Source of the DNA: Actinomycetes bacterium
GTDB taxonomy: Bacteria; Actinomycetota; Actinomycetes; Propionibacteriales; Propionibacteriaceae
NCBI GenBank assembly: GCA_023387135.1
Contig: JAEWIK010000054.1
Coordinates: 1-16,025, forward strand
Reading direction: 5' to 3'
Length of the DNA: 16,025 nt
The notes under the pieces are model-generated. The model saw nothing but the letters and a program-made list of their open reading frames with translations. It was not told where the DNA came from and searched no databases. Every line of letters starts with the position of its first letter. Position 1 is the stretch's first letter. A program made the translations under genes and the position numbers. Below, in pieces: positions 8,614-16,025 of this stretch.

Positions 8614-10210
8614 GGGAGTCGGCCGTGCCCTGGTCGACGAGCCCCGGCGCACGTCCGCCCACCGCGTGCGGGCTCAGCTCGACGGCGGTGATGCGTTTGA
8701 CGGCTCTCGTGGTGACGGTGTGGTTGATCTCCGCCGTGGCGGCCAGATAGTCGCTGGAGTGCCGGGCGCCGTGCTCCTCGATGCCGACGAGGTCTGACTT
8801 CCTCACGAGGTAGCCGGTGATCCTGATGAACTCGTTGGAGTCGAGGTTGAAGGTGAAGTCGCGCATGCCGACGGTGAACGCGCCGCGGATGATGTCGACG
8901 AGCGCCAGCGGGTTGCCCAACGCCGTGTCGTCGACGTGGAAGACGTCGGAGATCCCGGCGGCGAAGAGTTCGTGGTGGGGCGCGCAGACAGTGATGTGCT
9001 CACGCATGCCCGGCTCGTCGCCCACGGGGATGCGAGTCCCGGCGGTGACGTCGAGGTCGAGGTCGATGCCGCTCTGCGCGTGCAGGTAGGCGTGGCCGCC
9101 GCCGCCCGCACAGTAGGAGAGCTCCCTCGCGCTCACGAGGTCCGCCACCTTGCGCGTGATCGCGTACGAGAGCCGGTTCGCCGCCTCGTCGTGGCCGTAG
9201 CGGGCGTCGGGCCGCCCGGCGCGCTCCATCAGGAGGTTCACGCACTCGGCGAGGCCGAAGACGCCGAACATGAGCGAGAACCTGTCGATGTCGACGAGGT
9301 GTTCGGTGGCGAGGAAGTGGGTGTCGAAGAAACGCTGGTCCTCCACCAGCGAACGGATCCTCGCCTCACCGAGTTCGCAGGTGAGCTCGACCCAGTGGGC
9401 CAGGGCGCCGTCGAGGAAGCCGGCCGCGTCCCCGTCGTGGCGCGCCGCCGCCTCCTTCAGGTTCAGCCTGACGAGGCTGTGCGCGCCGCCGCCGACCTTC
9501 AGCGAGTTGTAGCAGCTCACCACCGCGTAGCCCTCGCCGTGGTCGGCCACCATCATCGGGTGGTTCGCGAAGTGCGGCTTGCCGGTGACGAACACGGTGT
9601 TGACCGCATCGAGCATGAGGTCGTCGGGAGTGATCCCGGGGTCCACCTTGAGGGTGAGGTTGGGGACGACCTGCCGCAGCGAGCGCTCGACGCGCAGGAT
9701 GGAGCGCACCACCCGTCCGTCACCGGGACCGAGGTCGGCGTGGACGAAAGCGTCGGGCAGCAGCCTGTCGAGCTGCCGCCAGAAGCGCCGCAGCCTGGCG
9801 TCGAGGTCGTCATCGCTCATGGACGCCGGCACGAAAGGTTCGAGCAGGGAATCCAGGTCTCCGAGGTAGACCGGGTAGGTCGTCACCGACGGGACGTGGC
9901 CGTACAGGATGGTGAGGAAGCTCAGGGCGTCGTCGAGGTCAGTCGGCGGGTCGAGTTCCAGGTGCGCGACGCCCTGGCGCAGCGCGCGGGCGTAGTCGGG
10001 CAGGACGTACCGCGGGGTGAAAGGACGATTCCCCTCGTACATGTCGCAGATGACGCGCTCGTCGAGCGCCCGACGGCAGGCGGCCGACAGCGTCGGGTAG
10101 GGCAGCGCGTTGTCGGCGAGAGTCGCGAGTTGCCGGAGCTTCTGGCCGTAGCCGGTGTTCGCGCTGGTCACCGCCGCCTCGGCTGCCTCGAGGAGTTGCA
10201 GCGATTCCAC
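8606..10210 (-). CDS. yjjI: YjjI-family glycyl radical enzyme, substrate unknown
   Basis: A 534-residue protein close to the length of E. coli YjjI (DUF3029). The glycyl radical motif is IRITGYLVR (462-470, radical Gly466). The likely thiyl-radical cysteine is Cys233 in YAVVSCYNSLKVGGGAH. Further family-like stretches are GKPHFANHPMMV (210-221) and SYCAGGGGHAYLH (365-377). The Gly lies 68 residues from the C-terminus, farther than in pyruvate formate-lyase; the tail after it (HTVTTRAVKRITAVELSPH) may be family-specific. It forms an overlapping pair with its activase yjjW and is divergent from a nucleoside importer. As a glycyl radical enzyme it should work only without oxygen. Its reaction is not known to me. 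The GTG start is supported by a -10 hexamer 6 nt upstream. Confidence 0.88.
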   Translation of the reverse strand: MESLQLLEAAEAAVTSANTGYGQKLRQLATLADNALPYPTLSAACRRALDERVICDMYEGNRPFTPRYVLPDYARALRQGVAHLELDPPTDLDDALSFLTILYGHVPSVTTYPVYLGDLDSLLEPFVPASMSDDDLDARLRRFWRQLDRLLPDAFVHADLGPGDGRVVRSILRVERSLRQVVPNLTLKVDPGITPDDLMLDAVNTVFVTGKPHFANHPMMVADHGEGYAVVSCYNSLKVGGGAHSLVRLNLKEAAARHDGDAAGFLDGALAHWVELTCELGEARIRSLVEDQRFFDTHFLATEHLVDIDRFSLMFGVFGLAECVNLLMERAGRPDARYGHDEAANRLSYAITRKVADLVSARELSYCAGGGGHAYLHAQSGIDLDLDVTAGTRIPVGDEPGMREHITVCAPHHELFAAGISDVFHVDDTALGNPLALVDIIRGAFTVGMRDFTFNLDSNEFIRITGYLVRKSDLVGIEEHGARHSSDYLAATAEINHTVTTRAVKRITAVELSPHAVGGRAPGLVDQGTADSRD

Positions 10211-10222
10211 CGCCTCATACTA
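10211..10222 (-). promoter_or_regulatory. Putative leaderless promoter -10 element of yjjI-yjjW
   Basis: On the minus strand TAGTAT (10222-10217) fits TANNNT and is followed by exactly 6 bases (GAGGCG), then the yjjI GTG at 10210. The GAGG is only 2 nt from the GTG, too near for a normal Shine-Dalgarno site, so a leaderless transcript is likely. No good -35 is visible 16-18 bp upstream. Confidence 0.5.
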
Positions 10223-10322
10223 CCGCTCGTCGTAGTCACGGGCCCTATCGGCGGCTCGACGTCCTCGCCCGGCCACCCGTGCGGAGCCTGCGGGAGGCAG
10301 CGCGGGGAGGCCCGGAGCGGCA

Positions 10323-10354
10323 TCGCCGCGCTCGGGAAGCCCGCCGCGCGGCGA
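10323..10354. repeat. Strong inverted repeat in the yjjI/importer intergenic region
   Basis: TCGCCGCGC (10323-10331) and GCGCGGCGA (10346-10354) are perfect 9-bp complementary arms. Inside them CGGG (10333-10336) and CCCG (10340-10343) pair around a 3-nt loop, giving a two-part hairpin. It lies in the 281-bp divergent spacer (10211-10491), about 113 bp from the yjjI start and outside both predicted transcripts. It has no T-run. It may be a protein-binding site, part of an unrecognised RNA, or chance in GC-rich DNA. I see no gene in the spacer. Confidence 0.4.
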
Positions 10355-10370
10355 CGGTGTCCGGATTGCG

Positions 10371-10380
10371 GTTGCGTAAC
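10371..10380 (+). promoter_or_regulatory. Possible LacI-family half-symmetric operator (weak)
   Basis: GTTGCGTAAC is a 10-bp near-palindrome with a central CG and one mismatched pair, the plan of LacI-family operators. It lies roughly 30 bp upstream of where the importer promoter's -35 would be. LacI-type regulators (CytR, RbsR) control nucleoside and ribose genes elsewhere. One short degenerate site is weak evidence. Confidence 0.2.
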
Positions 10381-10409
10381 GGTTCGTCGCAGGGGCCGCT
10401 GGCGTGGTG

Positions 10410-10437
10410 TTCGGTGGGGCTCCCGCCCCGATAGAGT
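10410..10437 (+). promoter_or_regulatory. Putative promoter of the BMP-family lipoprotein gene
   Basis: TAGAGT at 10432-10437 fits TANNNT; a weak -35-like TTCGGT sits at 10410-10415 with a 16-nt spacer. Transcription would start near 10444, giving a leader of about 48 nt that carries the Shine-Dalgarno site. The spacer itself contains GGGGC/GCCCC arms (10416-10420 and 10425-10429). Confidence 0.4.
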
Positions 10438-10471
10438 CGAGCGCTGACGGGGGCCACACCACCCCGCTCGA
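10437..10471 (+). repeat. Inverted repeat in the leader of the lipoprotein gene
   Basis: TCGAGCG (10437-10443) and CGCTCGA (10465-10471) are perfect 7-bp arms 21 bases apart; GGG (10450-10452) and CCC (10462-10464) can extend the pairing. It lies just downstream of the -10 and ends 7 nt before the Shine-Dalgarno site, so it could be an operator or a leader hairpin. Confidence 0.3.
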
Positions 10472-10491
10472 GTTCCACAAAGGAGACCCTT

Positions 10492-11586
10492 GTGCGACAG
10501 GTGATCAAGTTCGCTATCGCGGTGGCAACAGCCGCCTCTCTGACGCTCGCCGGGTGCGCAGGTACCCCGGCGCCCTCGGCGTCGACCGCTCCGTCTTCGA
10601 CAGAGCCCAGCTCCGCCCCCAGCTCGTCCGCTCCGGCCGCCTCCATCAAGGTCGGCCTGGCGTTTGACGTCGGCGGCCGTGGCGACCAGTCCTTCAACGA
10701 TGCCGCTGCGGCGGGTCTCGAGAAGGCCAACGAAGAGTTCGGCGTCGACATCAAGGACGCCACCGCCACCGCGGGTGAGGCGGAGTCTGCTCGTAGCGAG
10801 CGCCTCCAGCAGCTCATCGACGCCGGCTACACCAACGTGGTTGCCACCGGCTTCGTGTACGCGGCGCAGGTCGGCGAGGTCGCCAAGGCCAACCCCGACG
10901 CCAGGTTCGCCCAGGTCGACGACGCCTCCGAGGCTTCGACCGGCCCGAACATCATGAACATCGTGTTCGCCGAGGAGCAGGGCTCCTTCCTGGTGGGCGC
11001 GGCGGCGGCCCTCAAGTCGAAGTCCGGCCACATCGGCTTCGTCGGTGGCGTCGACACCCCGCTCATCAACAAGTTCCAGGCGGGCTACGAGGCAGGCGCC
11101 AAGGCGGTCAACCCGAAGATCAAGATCGACGCCGCCTACCTGACGGTTCCGCCGGACTTCTCCGGCTTCGGTGATCCCGCCAAGGGCAAGACCGCTGCCG
11201 AGTCGATGTACCAGAAGGGCGCCGACATCGTCTACCACGCCGCCGGCGGCTCGGGCGCTGGCGTCTTCACCGCCGCCAAGGAGGCCGGTGCAGGCAAGTG
11301 GGCCATCGGTGTCGACTCCGACCAGGCGCTGACAGCGGCTCCGGACGTCCGCGACGTCATCCTCACCTCGATGCTCAAGCGCGTCGACGTGGGCGTGTAC
11401 AACTTCGCCAAGTCCATCCACGACGGCACCTTCAAGGCCGGCCCGACGATCTTCGACCTCAAGGCCGACGGCGTGGGCTACTCCACCACCGGTGGGCACG
11501 TCGATGACATCAAGGCCCAGCTCGACGACTTCAAGGCCAAGATCATCTCCGGCGAGATCAAGGTTCCGACCGAGGTCGCCAAGTAA
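10492..11586 (+). CDS. BMP/PnrA-family nucleoside-binding lipoprotein of ABC importer
   Basis: A 364-residue extracellular solute-binding lipoprotein. A type II signal peptide (MRQVIKFAIAVATAASLTLAGC) ends in the lipobox LAGC with Cys22 as the lipidated residue; a Ser/Pro/Ala-rich tether (23-51) follows. The mature domain shows BMP/PnrA family marks: GLAFDVGGRGDQSFND (55-70), GGVDTPLINKFQAGYEAGAKAV, VYHAAGGSGAGVFTAAKEAG and WAIGVDSDQ. Known members (Treponema PnrA, Borrelia BmpD, Bacillus NupN/YufN) bind purine or other nucleosides, so nucleoside uptake is the expected role; cdd downstream agrees. GTG 10492 has AAAGGAG at 10479-10485, 6 nt away, a strong site. A hairpin follows the stop, so this gene may be made in excess over the membrane components. 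Confidence 0.93.
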   Translation: MRQVIKFAIAVATAASLTLAGCAGTPAPSASTAPSSTEPSSAPSSSAPAASIKVGLAFDVGGRGDQSFNDAAAAGLEKANEEFGVDIKDATATAGEAESARSERLQQLIDAGYTNVVATGFVYAAQVGEVAKANPDARFAQVDDASEASTGPNIMNIVFAEEQGSFLVGAAAALKSKSGHIGFVGGVDTPLINKFQAGYEAGAKAVNPKIKIDAAYLTVPPDFSGFGDPAKGKTAAESMYQKGADIVYHAAGGSGAGVFTAAKEAGAGKWAIGVDSDQALTAAPDVRDVILTSMLKRVDVGVYNFAKSIHDGTFKAGPTIFDLKADGVGYSTTGGHVDDIKAQLDDFKAKIISGEIKVPTEVAK

Positions 11587-11618
11587 CACCGTCGTGCACC
11601 ACGACTGACGCAGGACGG

Positions 11619-11656
11619 CTCCCCCGGGATGCGGTTTCGACACCGCCCCGGGGGAG
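11619..11656 (+). terminator. Strong hairpin after the binding-protein gene (terminator or attenuator)
   Basis: CTCCCCCGGG (11619-11628) and CCCGGGGGAG (11647-11656) are perfect 10-bp arms. Inside, GCGGT (11631-11635) pairs with ACCGC (11642-11646) around the loop TTCGAC, with an AT bulge between the two stems. No T-run follows. It starts 33 nt after the lipoprotein stop, and could end or weaken transcription or protect the upstream mRNA's 3' end. Confidence 0.65.
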
Positions 11657-11715
11657 TCGCGCGTCCGGGCCTCCTGGTGACGCGGAGACCCGGGACCGGC
11701 GCCGCCGACGGCGAG

Positions 11716-11745
11716 TTCACGCCCGCCGCCGGATGCGTCTAGAGT
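11716..11745 (+). promoter_or_regulatory. Putative internal promoter for the ATPase-permease-cdd genes
   Basis: TTCACG (11716-11721) and TAGAGT (11740-11745) with an 18-nt spacer resemble -35 and -10 elements. The -10 hexamer is identical to that proposed for the lipoprotein gene. Transcription would begin near 11752, leaving a leader of about 45 nt with a small ACCCG/CGGGT hairpin (11760-11772) and AGGAG at 11787-11791. Confidence 0.4.
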
Positions 11746-11796
11746 GCCGTCACACACCCACCCGCAGCGGGTTGCGGGGCCGGATCAGGAGCGCCC

Positions 11797-13364
<1,568 letters not shown>

Positions 13365-13368
<4 letters not shown>

Positions 13369-14483
13369 AGCGGCTGGATTGGCCCAGGATCGGGCTCGCC
13401 GTCGCGGCACCCCTGCTCGCCATCGTGGTGGCTGTCGTCCTCACCTCCGTGATCCTGCTGGTGGCGGGTGACCCCGTCGTCGAGGTCTGGACGGTGCTGT
13501 TCAAGGCGCCGTTGCCCCGCCAGGTGATCAACATCGTCAACGAGGCGACGGTGCTCTACCTTTCGGCGGTCGCCGTGGCGATCGGCTTCAAGATGAACCT
13601 CTTCAACATCGGCGTCGACGGCCAGTACCGGGTCGCCTCGTTCGCTGCGGCGGTGTTCGCCGGCCAGAACTTCCTCCCCGGCTGGCTCAACATCATCGTC
13701 TCGATCATCGTCGCCATGGCCACCGGTGCCGTGTGGGCCCTGATCGCCGGCTGGCTCAAGGTGAAGCGCGGGGTGTCGGAGGTGATCGCCACGATCATGC
13801 TCAACTACATCGCCACCTTCCTCGTCGCCTACCTGCTCAGTCAGGCCTCGGTGAAGATCGAGGGCTCCAACACCGTGCAGACCCCCGACATCGCCGAGGG
13901 CTCACGCGTCCCCGGCATCGGCATGGAATGGCTGCTGAACACCCCGAACAAGGTCTACGGCCTGGTCTTCCTGGCGATCGGCGTCGGCTTCGCGTACTGG
14001 TTCGTGCTCAACAAGACCCGCTTCGGCTTCGACCTCCGCGCCGCCGGCGCGTCGGAGCCGGCGGCGCTCGCCAGCGGCGTCCCCGTGCAGCGCATGGTGG
14101 TGACAGCGATGGTGCTGTCCGGCGCCGTCGCCGGGCTGGTCGGCATGCCGCTGCTGTTCGGGCAGGACTACCACTACGGCTCGACCATCCAGTCGGGCCT
14201 CGGCTTCGCGGGCATCGCCGTCGCGCTGCTGGGACGCAACCACGTCGTCGGCATGGGCATCGCCGCGATCCTGTGGGGCTACCTCAACCAGCTCAGTAAC
14301 GGCCTCCAGATCAACGCCGGAGTCTCCGACAGGCTCGTCCTGATCATCCAGGGAATCATCGTGCTGAGCGTCGTGGTCGCCTACGAACTCGTGCGCAGGG
14401 CGAGACTCAGGCTCGAACAACAACGCGTGGCCCGTGAGCTCGCAGCCCAGCGCGGCGTCGCAGTGGAAGGAGCCGTGGCATGA
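13365..14483 (+). CDS. ABC importer permease 1 (BPD_transp_2 family, NupP/YufP-like)
   Basis: A 372-residue integral membrane protein with about 8-10 hydrophobic segments, for example 10-34, 57-75, 105-128, 135-158, 200-218, 244-266 and 322-345. The conserved EVIATIMLNYIA stretch (about 141-152) and the FNIGVDGQY motif (about 79-87) place it with the simple-sugar/nucleoside permeases that pair with BMP-type lipoproteins. The charged C-terminal tail (RRARLRLEQQRVARELAAQRG) is cytoplasmic by its composition. ATG 13365 overlaps the ATPase stop (ATGA) and has GGAGAGGA at 13351-13358. It forms the membrane channel together with the next gene's product. Confidence 0.92.
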
Positions 14484-15751
14484 GCGTCGACACCGGCGTC
14501 ACCCTGCAGGGGAGGCTGGAGGCCACCACCACCAGCGCGCGTCCTGCCTGGTTCTGGCCCGTCGTCATCGCGGGCACGCTGCTCGTCATCTCGTCGGTGC
14601 GCGTCGTCACCGGCGCCCACGACATCGACTCCTCCGGCGCCATCGCGGCGGCGATCGGCCTCGCCATGCCGCTCGCGCTGGCGGGCCTCGGCGGCCTGTG
14701 GTCGGAACGTGCCGGCGTGGTGAACATCGGCCTGGAAGGGATGATGGTCCTCGGCACCTGGGGGGCAGCGTTCTTCGGCTACTACTTCGGCCCGTGGGCA
14801 GCGATCCTCGGCGCGATCGGCGTCGGCATGGTCGGAGGCGCCATCCACGCCCTCGCCACCGTCGTCTTCGGCGTCGACCACATCGTCTCCGGCGTCGCCA
14901 TGAACCTTCTCGGGGCGGGCGCCGGCGCGTACCTCGCCGTCCGCACCTTCACCGGGCTGCCCGGCGGCGGGCCCACCCAGTCGCCGCCGCTCGAACGGCT
15001 GCCGCTGCTCAGCATCCCCGGCATCGGCGACTCCCTGCTCTCGATCGAGCAGTCGGGCACCTGGCTGCTGGCCGACCTCGCCGGCATCCTGCGGGCCCTC
15101 ACCACCAACGTGAGCATCCTCACCCTCATCGCGGTCGGCCTGCTCGTGCTGACCTGGTGGGTGCTGTGGCGCACCCCGTTCGGCCTCCGCGTCCGCTCCT
15201 GCGGCGAGGCCCCCTGGGCGGCCGAGACCCTCGGCGTCAACGTCCTGCGGCTGAAGTTCCTCTCGGTCCTGCTGTCGGGCGGGCTCGCGGGGCTGGCGGG
15301 CGGGTTCCTCGTGCTGGTGCTCACCAACATCTACCGCGACGGCCAGACCGCCGGACGCGGCTACATCGGCCTGGCCGCCATGATCTTCGGCAACTGGCGG
15401 CCCGGCGGCCTGGCCGCCGGCGCCATGCTGTTCGGCTACACCGACGCCATCCAGCTCCGCGGTGGCGGCGACGTCATCAGGGCCTACCTCCTGCCCATCG
15501 GCCTGCTGCTGCTCGGCTGGGGCATCTGGCAGGTCGTCAGGTGGCGGCAGGGCAAGGGCATCACGGGCATCGTGCAGGTGGTGGTCGCCGTGCTGGCGCT
15601 GGCGTGGTTCGCCTTCACCTCGGCAGTGCCTGCCGAGTTCACCGGCATGACGCCGTACGTCGCCACCCTGCTGGTGCTGGCCTTCGCGTCGCAGCGGCTG
15701 CGGATGCCCGCCGCCGACGGTGTCGTCTATCGCAAGGGCGAAGCCTCGTGA
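14480..15751 (+). CDS. ABC importer permease 2 (BPD_transp_2 family, NupQ/YufQ-like)
   Basis: A 423-residue membrane protein, partner of permease 1. The family block SERAGVVNIGLEGMMVLGTWGAAF (about 75-98) and DHIVSGVAMNLLGAGAGAY (about 133-151) are clear; RTPFGLRVRSCGEAPWAAETLGV (about 233-255) is the cytoplasmic coupling loop expected of ABC permeases. It is longer than Bacillus YufQ, with a hydrophilic N-terminal stretch and two extra hydrophobic segments at the C-terminus (about 365-382 and 392-405). ATG 14480 overlaps the previous stop by 4 bp and has GGAAGGAG at 14465-14472, 7 nt away. Its stop overlaps the cdd start. Confidence 0.92.
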   Translation: MSVDTGVTLQGRLEATTTSARPAWFWPVVIAGTLLVISSVRVVTGAHDIDSSGAIAAAIGLAMPLALAGLGGLWSERAGVVNIGLEGMMVLGTWGAAFFGYYFGPWAAILGAIGVGMVGGAIHALATVVFGVDHIVSGVAMNLLGAGAGAYLAVRTFTGLPGGGPTQSPPLERLPLLSIPGIGDSLLSIEQSGTWLLADLAGILRALTTNVSILTLIAVGLLVLTWWVLWRTPFGLRVRSCGEAPWAAETLGVNVLRLKFLSVLLSGGLAGLAGGFLVLVLTNIYRDGQTAGRGYIGLAAMIFGNWRPGGLAAGAMLFGYTDAIQLRGGGDVIRAYLLPIGLLLLGWGIWQVVRWRQGKGITGIVQVVVAVLALAWFAFTSAVPAEFTGMTPYVATLLVLAFASQRLRMPAADGVVYRKGEAS

Positions 15752-16025
15752 ACGTCGACTGGGAAGACCTCAGGCTGCGCGCGCTCGCCGTCTCCGAGAA
15801 GGCGTACGTCCCGTACTCCCACTTCCCGGTGGGGGCGGCGGGACTGGTGGACGACGGCCGCGTCGTGACCGGCTGCAACGTCGAGAACGCCGGCTACGGA
15901 GTGAGCCTGTGCGCCGAGTGCGGCATGGTGTCCGACCTCGTCGCGGGGGGTGGCGGAAGGCTGCTCGCGGTGTGCTGCGTCAACGCGCTCGGCGAGCCGA
16001 TCCTGCCGTGCGGCAGGTGCAGGCA
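15748..16025 (+). CDS. cdd: Cytidine deaminase, 3' end beyond the window
   Basis: A GTG at 15748 overlaps the permease TGA (GTGA) and opens a frame that runs to the window end (92 full codons). It converts cytidine and deoxycytidine to uridine and deoxyuridine in pyrimidine salvage. Motifs: AYVPYSHFPVGAA (19-31); the substrate and zinc motif TGCNVENAGYGVSLCAE (41-57), with Cys55 as a zinc ligand and Glu57 as the proton shuttle; PCGRC (87-91), with zinc ligands Cys88 and Cys91. About 40 residues of the usual length of roughly 130 are missing off the end. The Shine-Dalgarno site is weak (AAGGG at 15734-15738, 9 nt away), so translation is probably coupled to the permease. Its place directly after the importer supports nucleosides as the transported substrate. 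Confidence 0.95.
   Translation, partial: MNVDWEDLRLRALAVSEKAYVPYSHFPVGAAGLVDDGRVVTGCNVENAGYGVSLCAECGMVSDLVAGGGGRLLAVCCVNALGEPILPCGRCR

Noticed and set aside
8606..10210. Calling the glycyl radical enzyme pyruvate formate-lyase or anaerobic ribonucleotide reductase.
   Set aside because: The length (534), the SCYN cysteine context, and the lack of a CC pair or ATP cone do not fit; the order and overlap with a YjjW-like activase fit YjjI.
8936..10447. A 503-codon plus-strand open frame opposite yjjI.
   Set aside because: Same shadow effect; the minus-strand frame has the radical Gly motif, an overlapping activase gene and a promoter.

Overview
This is a GC-rich window in which nearly every base is coding. 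It reads as a chromosome segment of an anaerobic or facultatively anaerobic actinobacterium, most likely Propionibacteriaceae. The reasons are a two-subunit methylmalonyl-CoA mutase (MutA/MutB) closely resembling the Propionibacterium enzyme, GTG starts, promoters of the actinobacterial TANNNT type, and an oxygen-sensitive glycyl radical enzyme. There is no sign of mobile DNA, CRISPR, tRNA or rRNA.

Layout. Positions 1-1083 hold the 3' part of a CNNM/CBS-domain membrane protein (CorC/TlyC type). Positions 1152-2375 hold a stand-alone APH-like phosphotransferase. Positions 2525-7678 hold a compact mutA-mutB-meaB operon for methylmalonyl-CoA/succinyl-CoA interconversion, the B12-dependent step of the propionate (Wood-Werkman) pathway, with its repair/chaperone GTPase. 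A perfect 15-bp palindrome of the FadR/PdhR operator type lies just before mutA. On the minus strand, 10210-7717 holds yjjI-yjjW: a glycyl radical enzyme whose function I do not know, and its radical SAM activase. Divergent from it, 10492-16025 (cut by the window end) holds a nucleoside-type ABC importer (BMP-family lipoprotein, double ATPase, two permeases) followed by cytidine deaminase.

How the genes work together. The importer and cdd form a nucleoside uptake and salvage unit. The yjjI-yjjW pair diverges from it. In E. coli yjjI-yjjW likewise diverges from the deoCABD deoxynucleoside catabolic operon. The recurrence of this arrangement in an actinobacterium, with different neighbours, is the most interesting observation here and suggests a nucleoside- or deoxyribose-linked substrate for YjjI.

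Regulation. Three transcription-unit heads (1152, 2525, 10210) have a TANNNT hexamer exactly 6 nt before the start codon, the geometry of leaderless mRNAs. The importer instead has a conventional Shine-Dalgarno leader. A strong hairpin and what looks like a second promoter separate the binding-protein gene from the ATPase/permease genes. All promoter and operator calls were made by eye.
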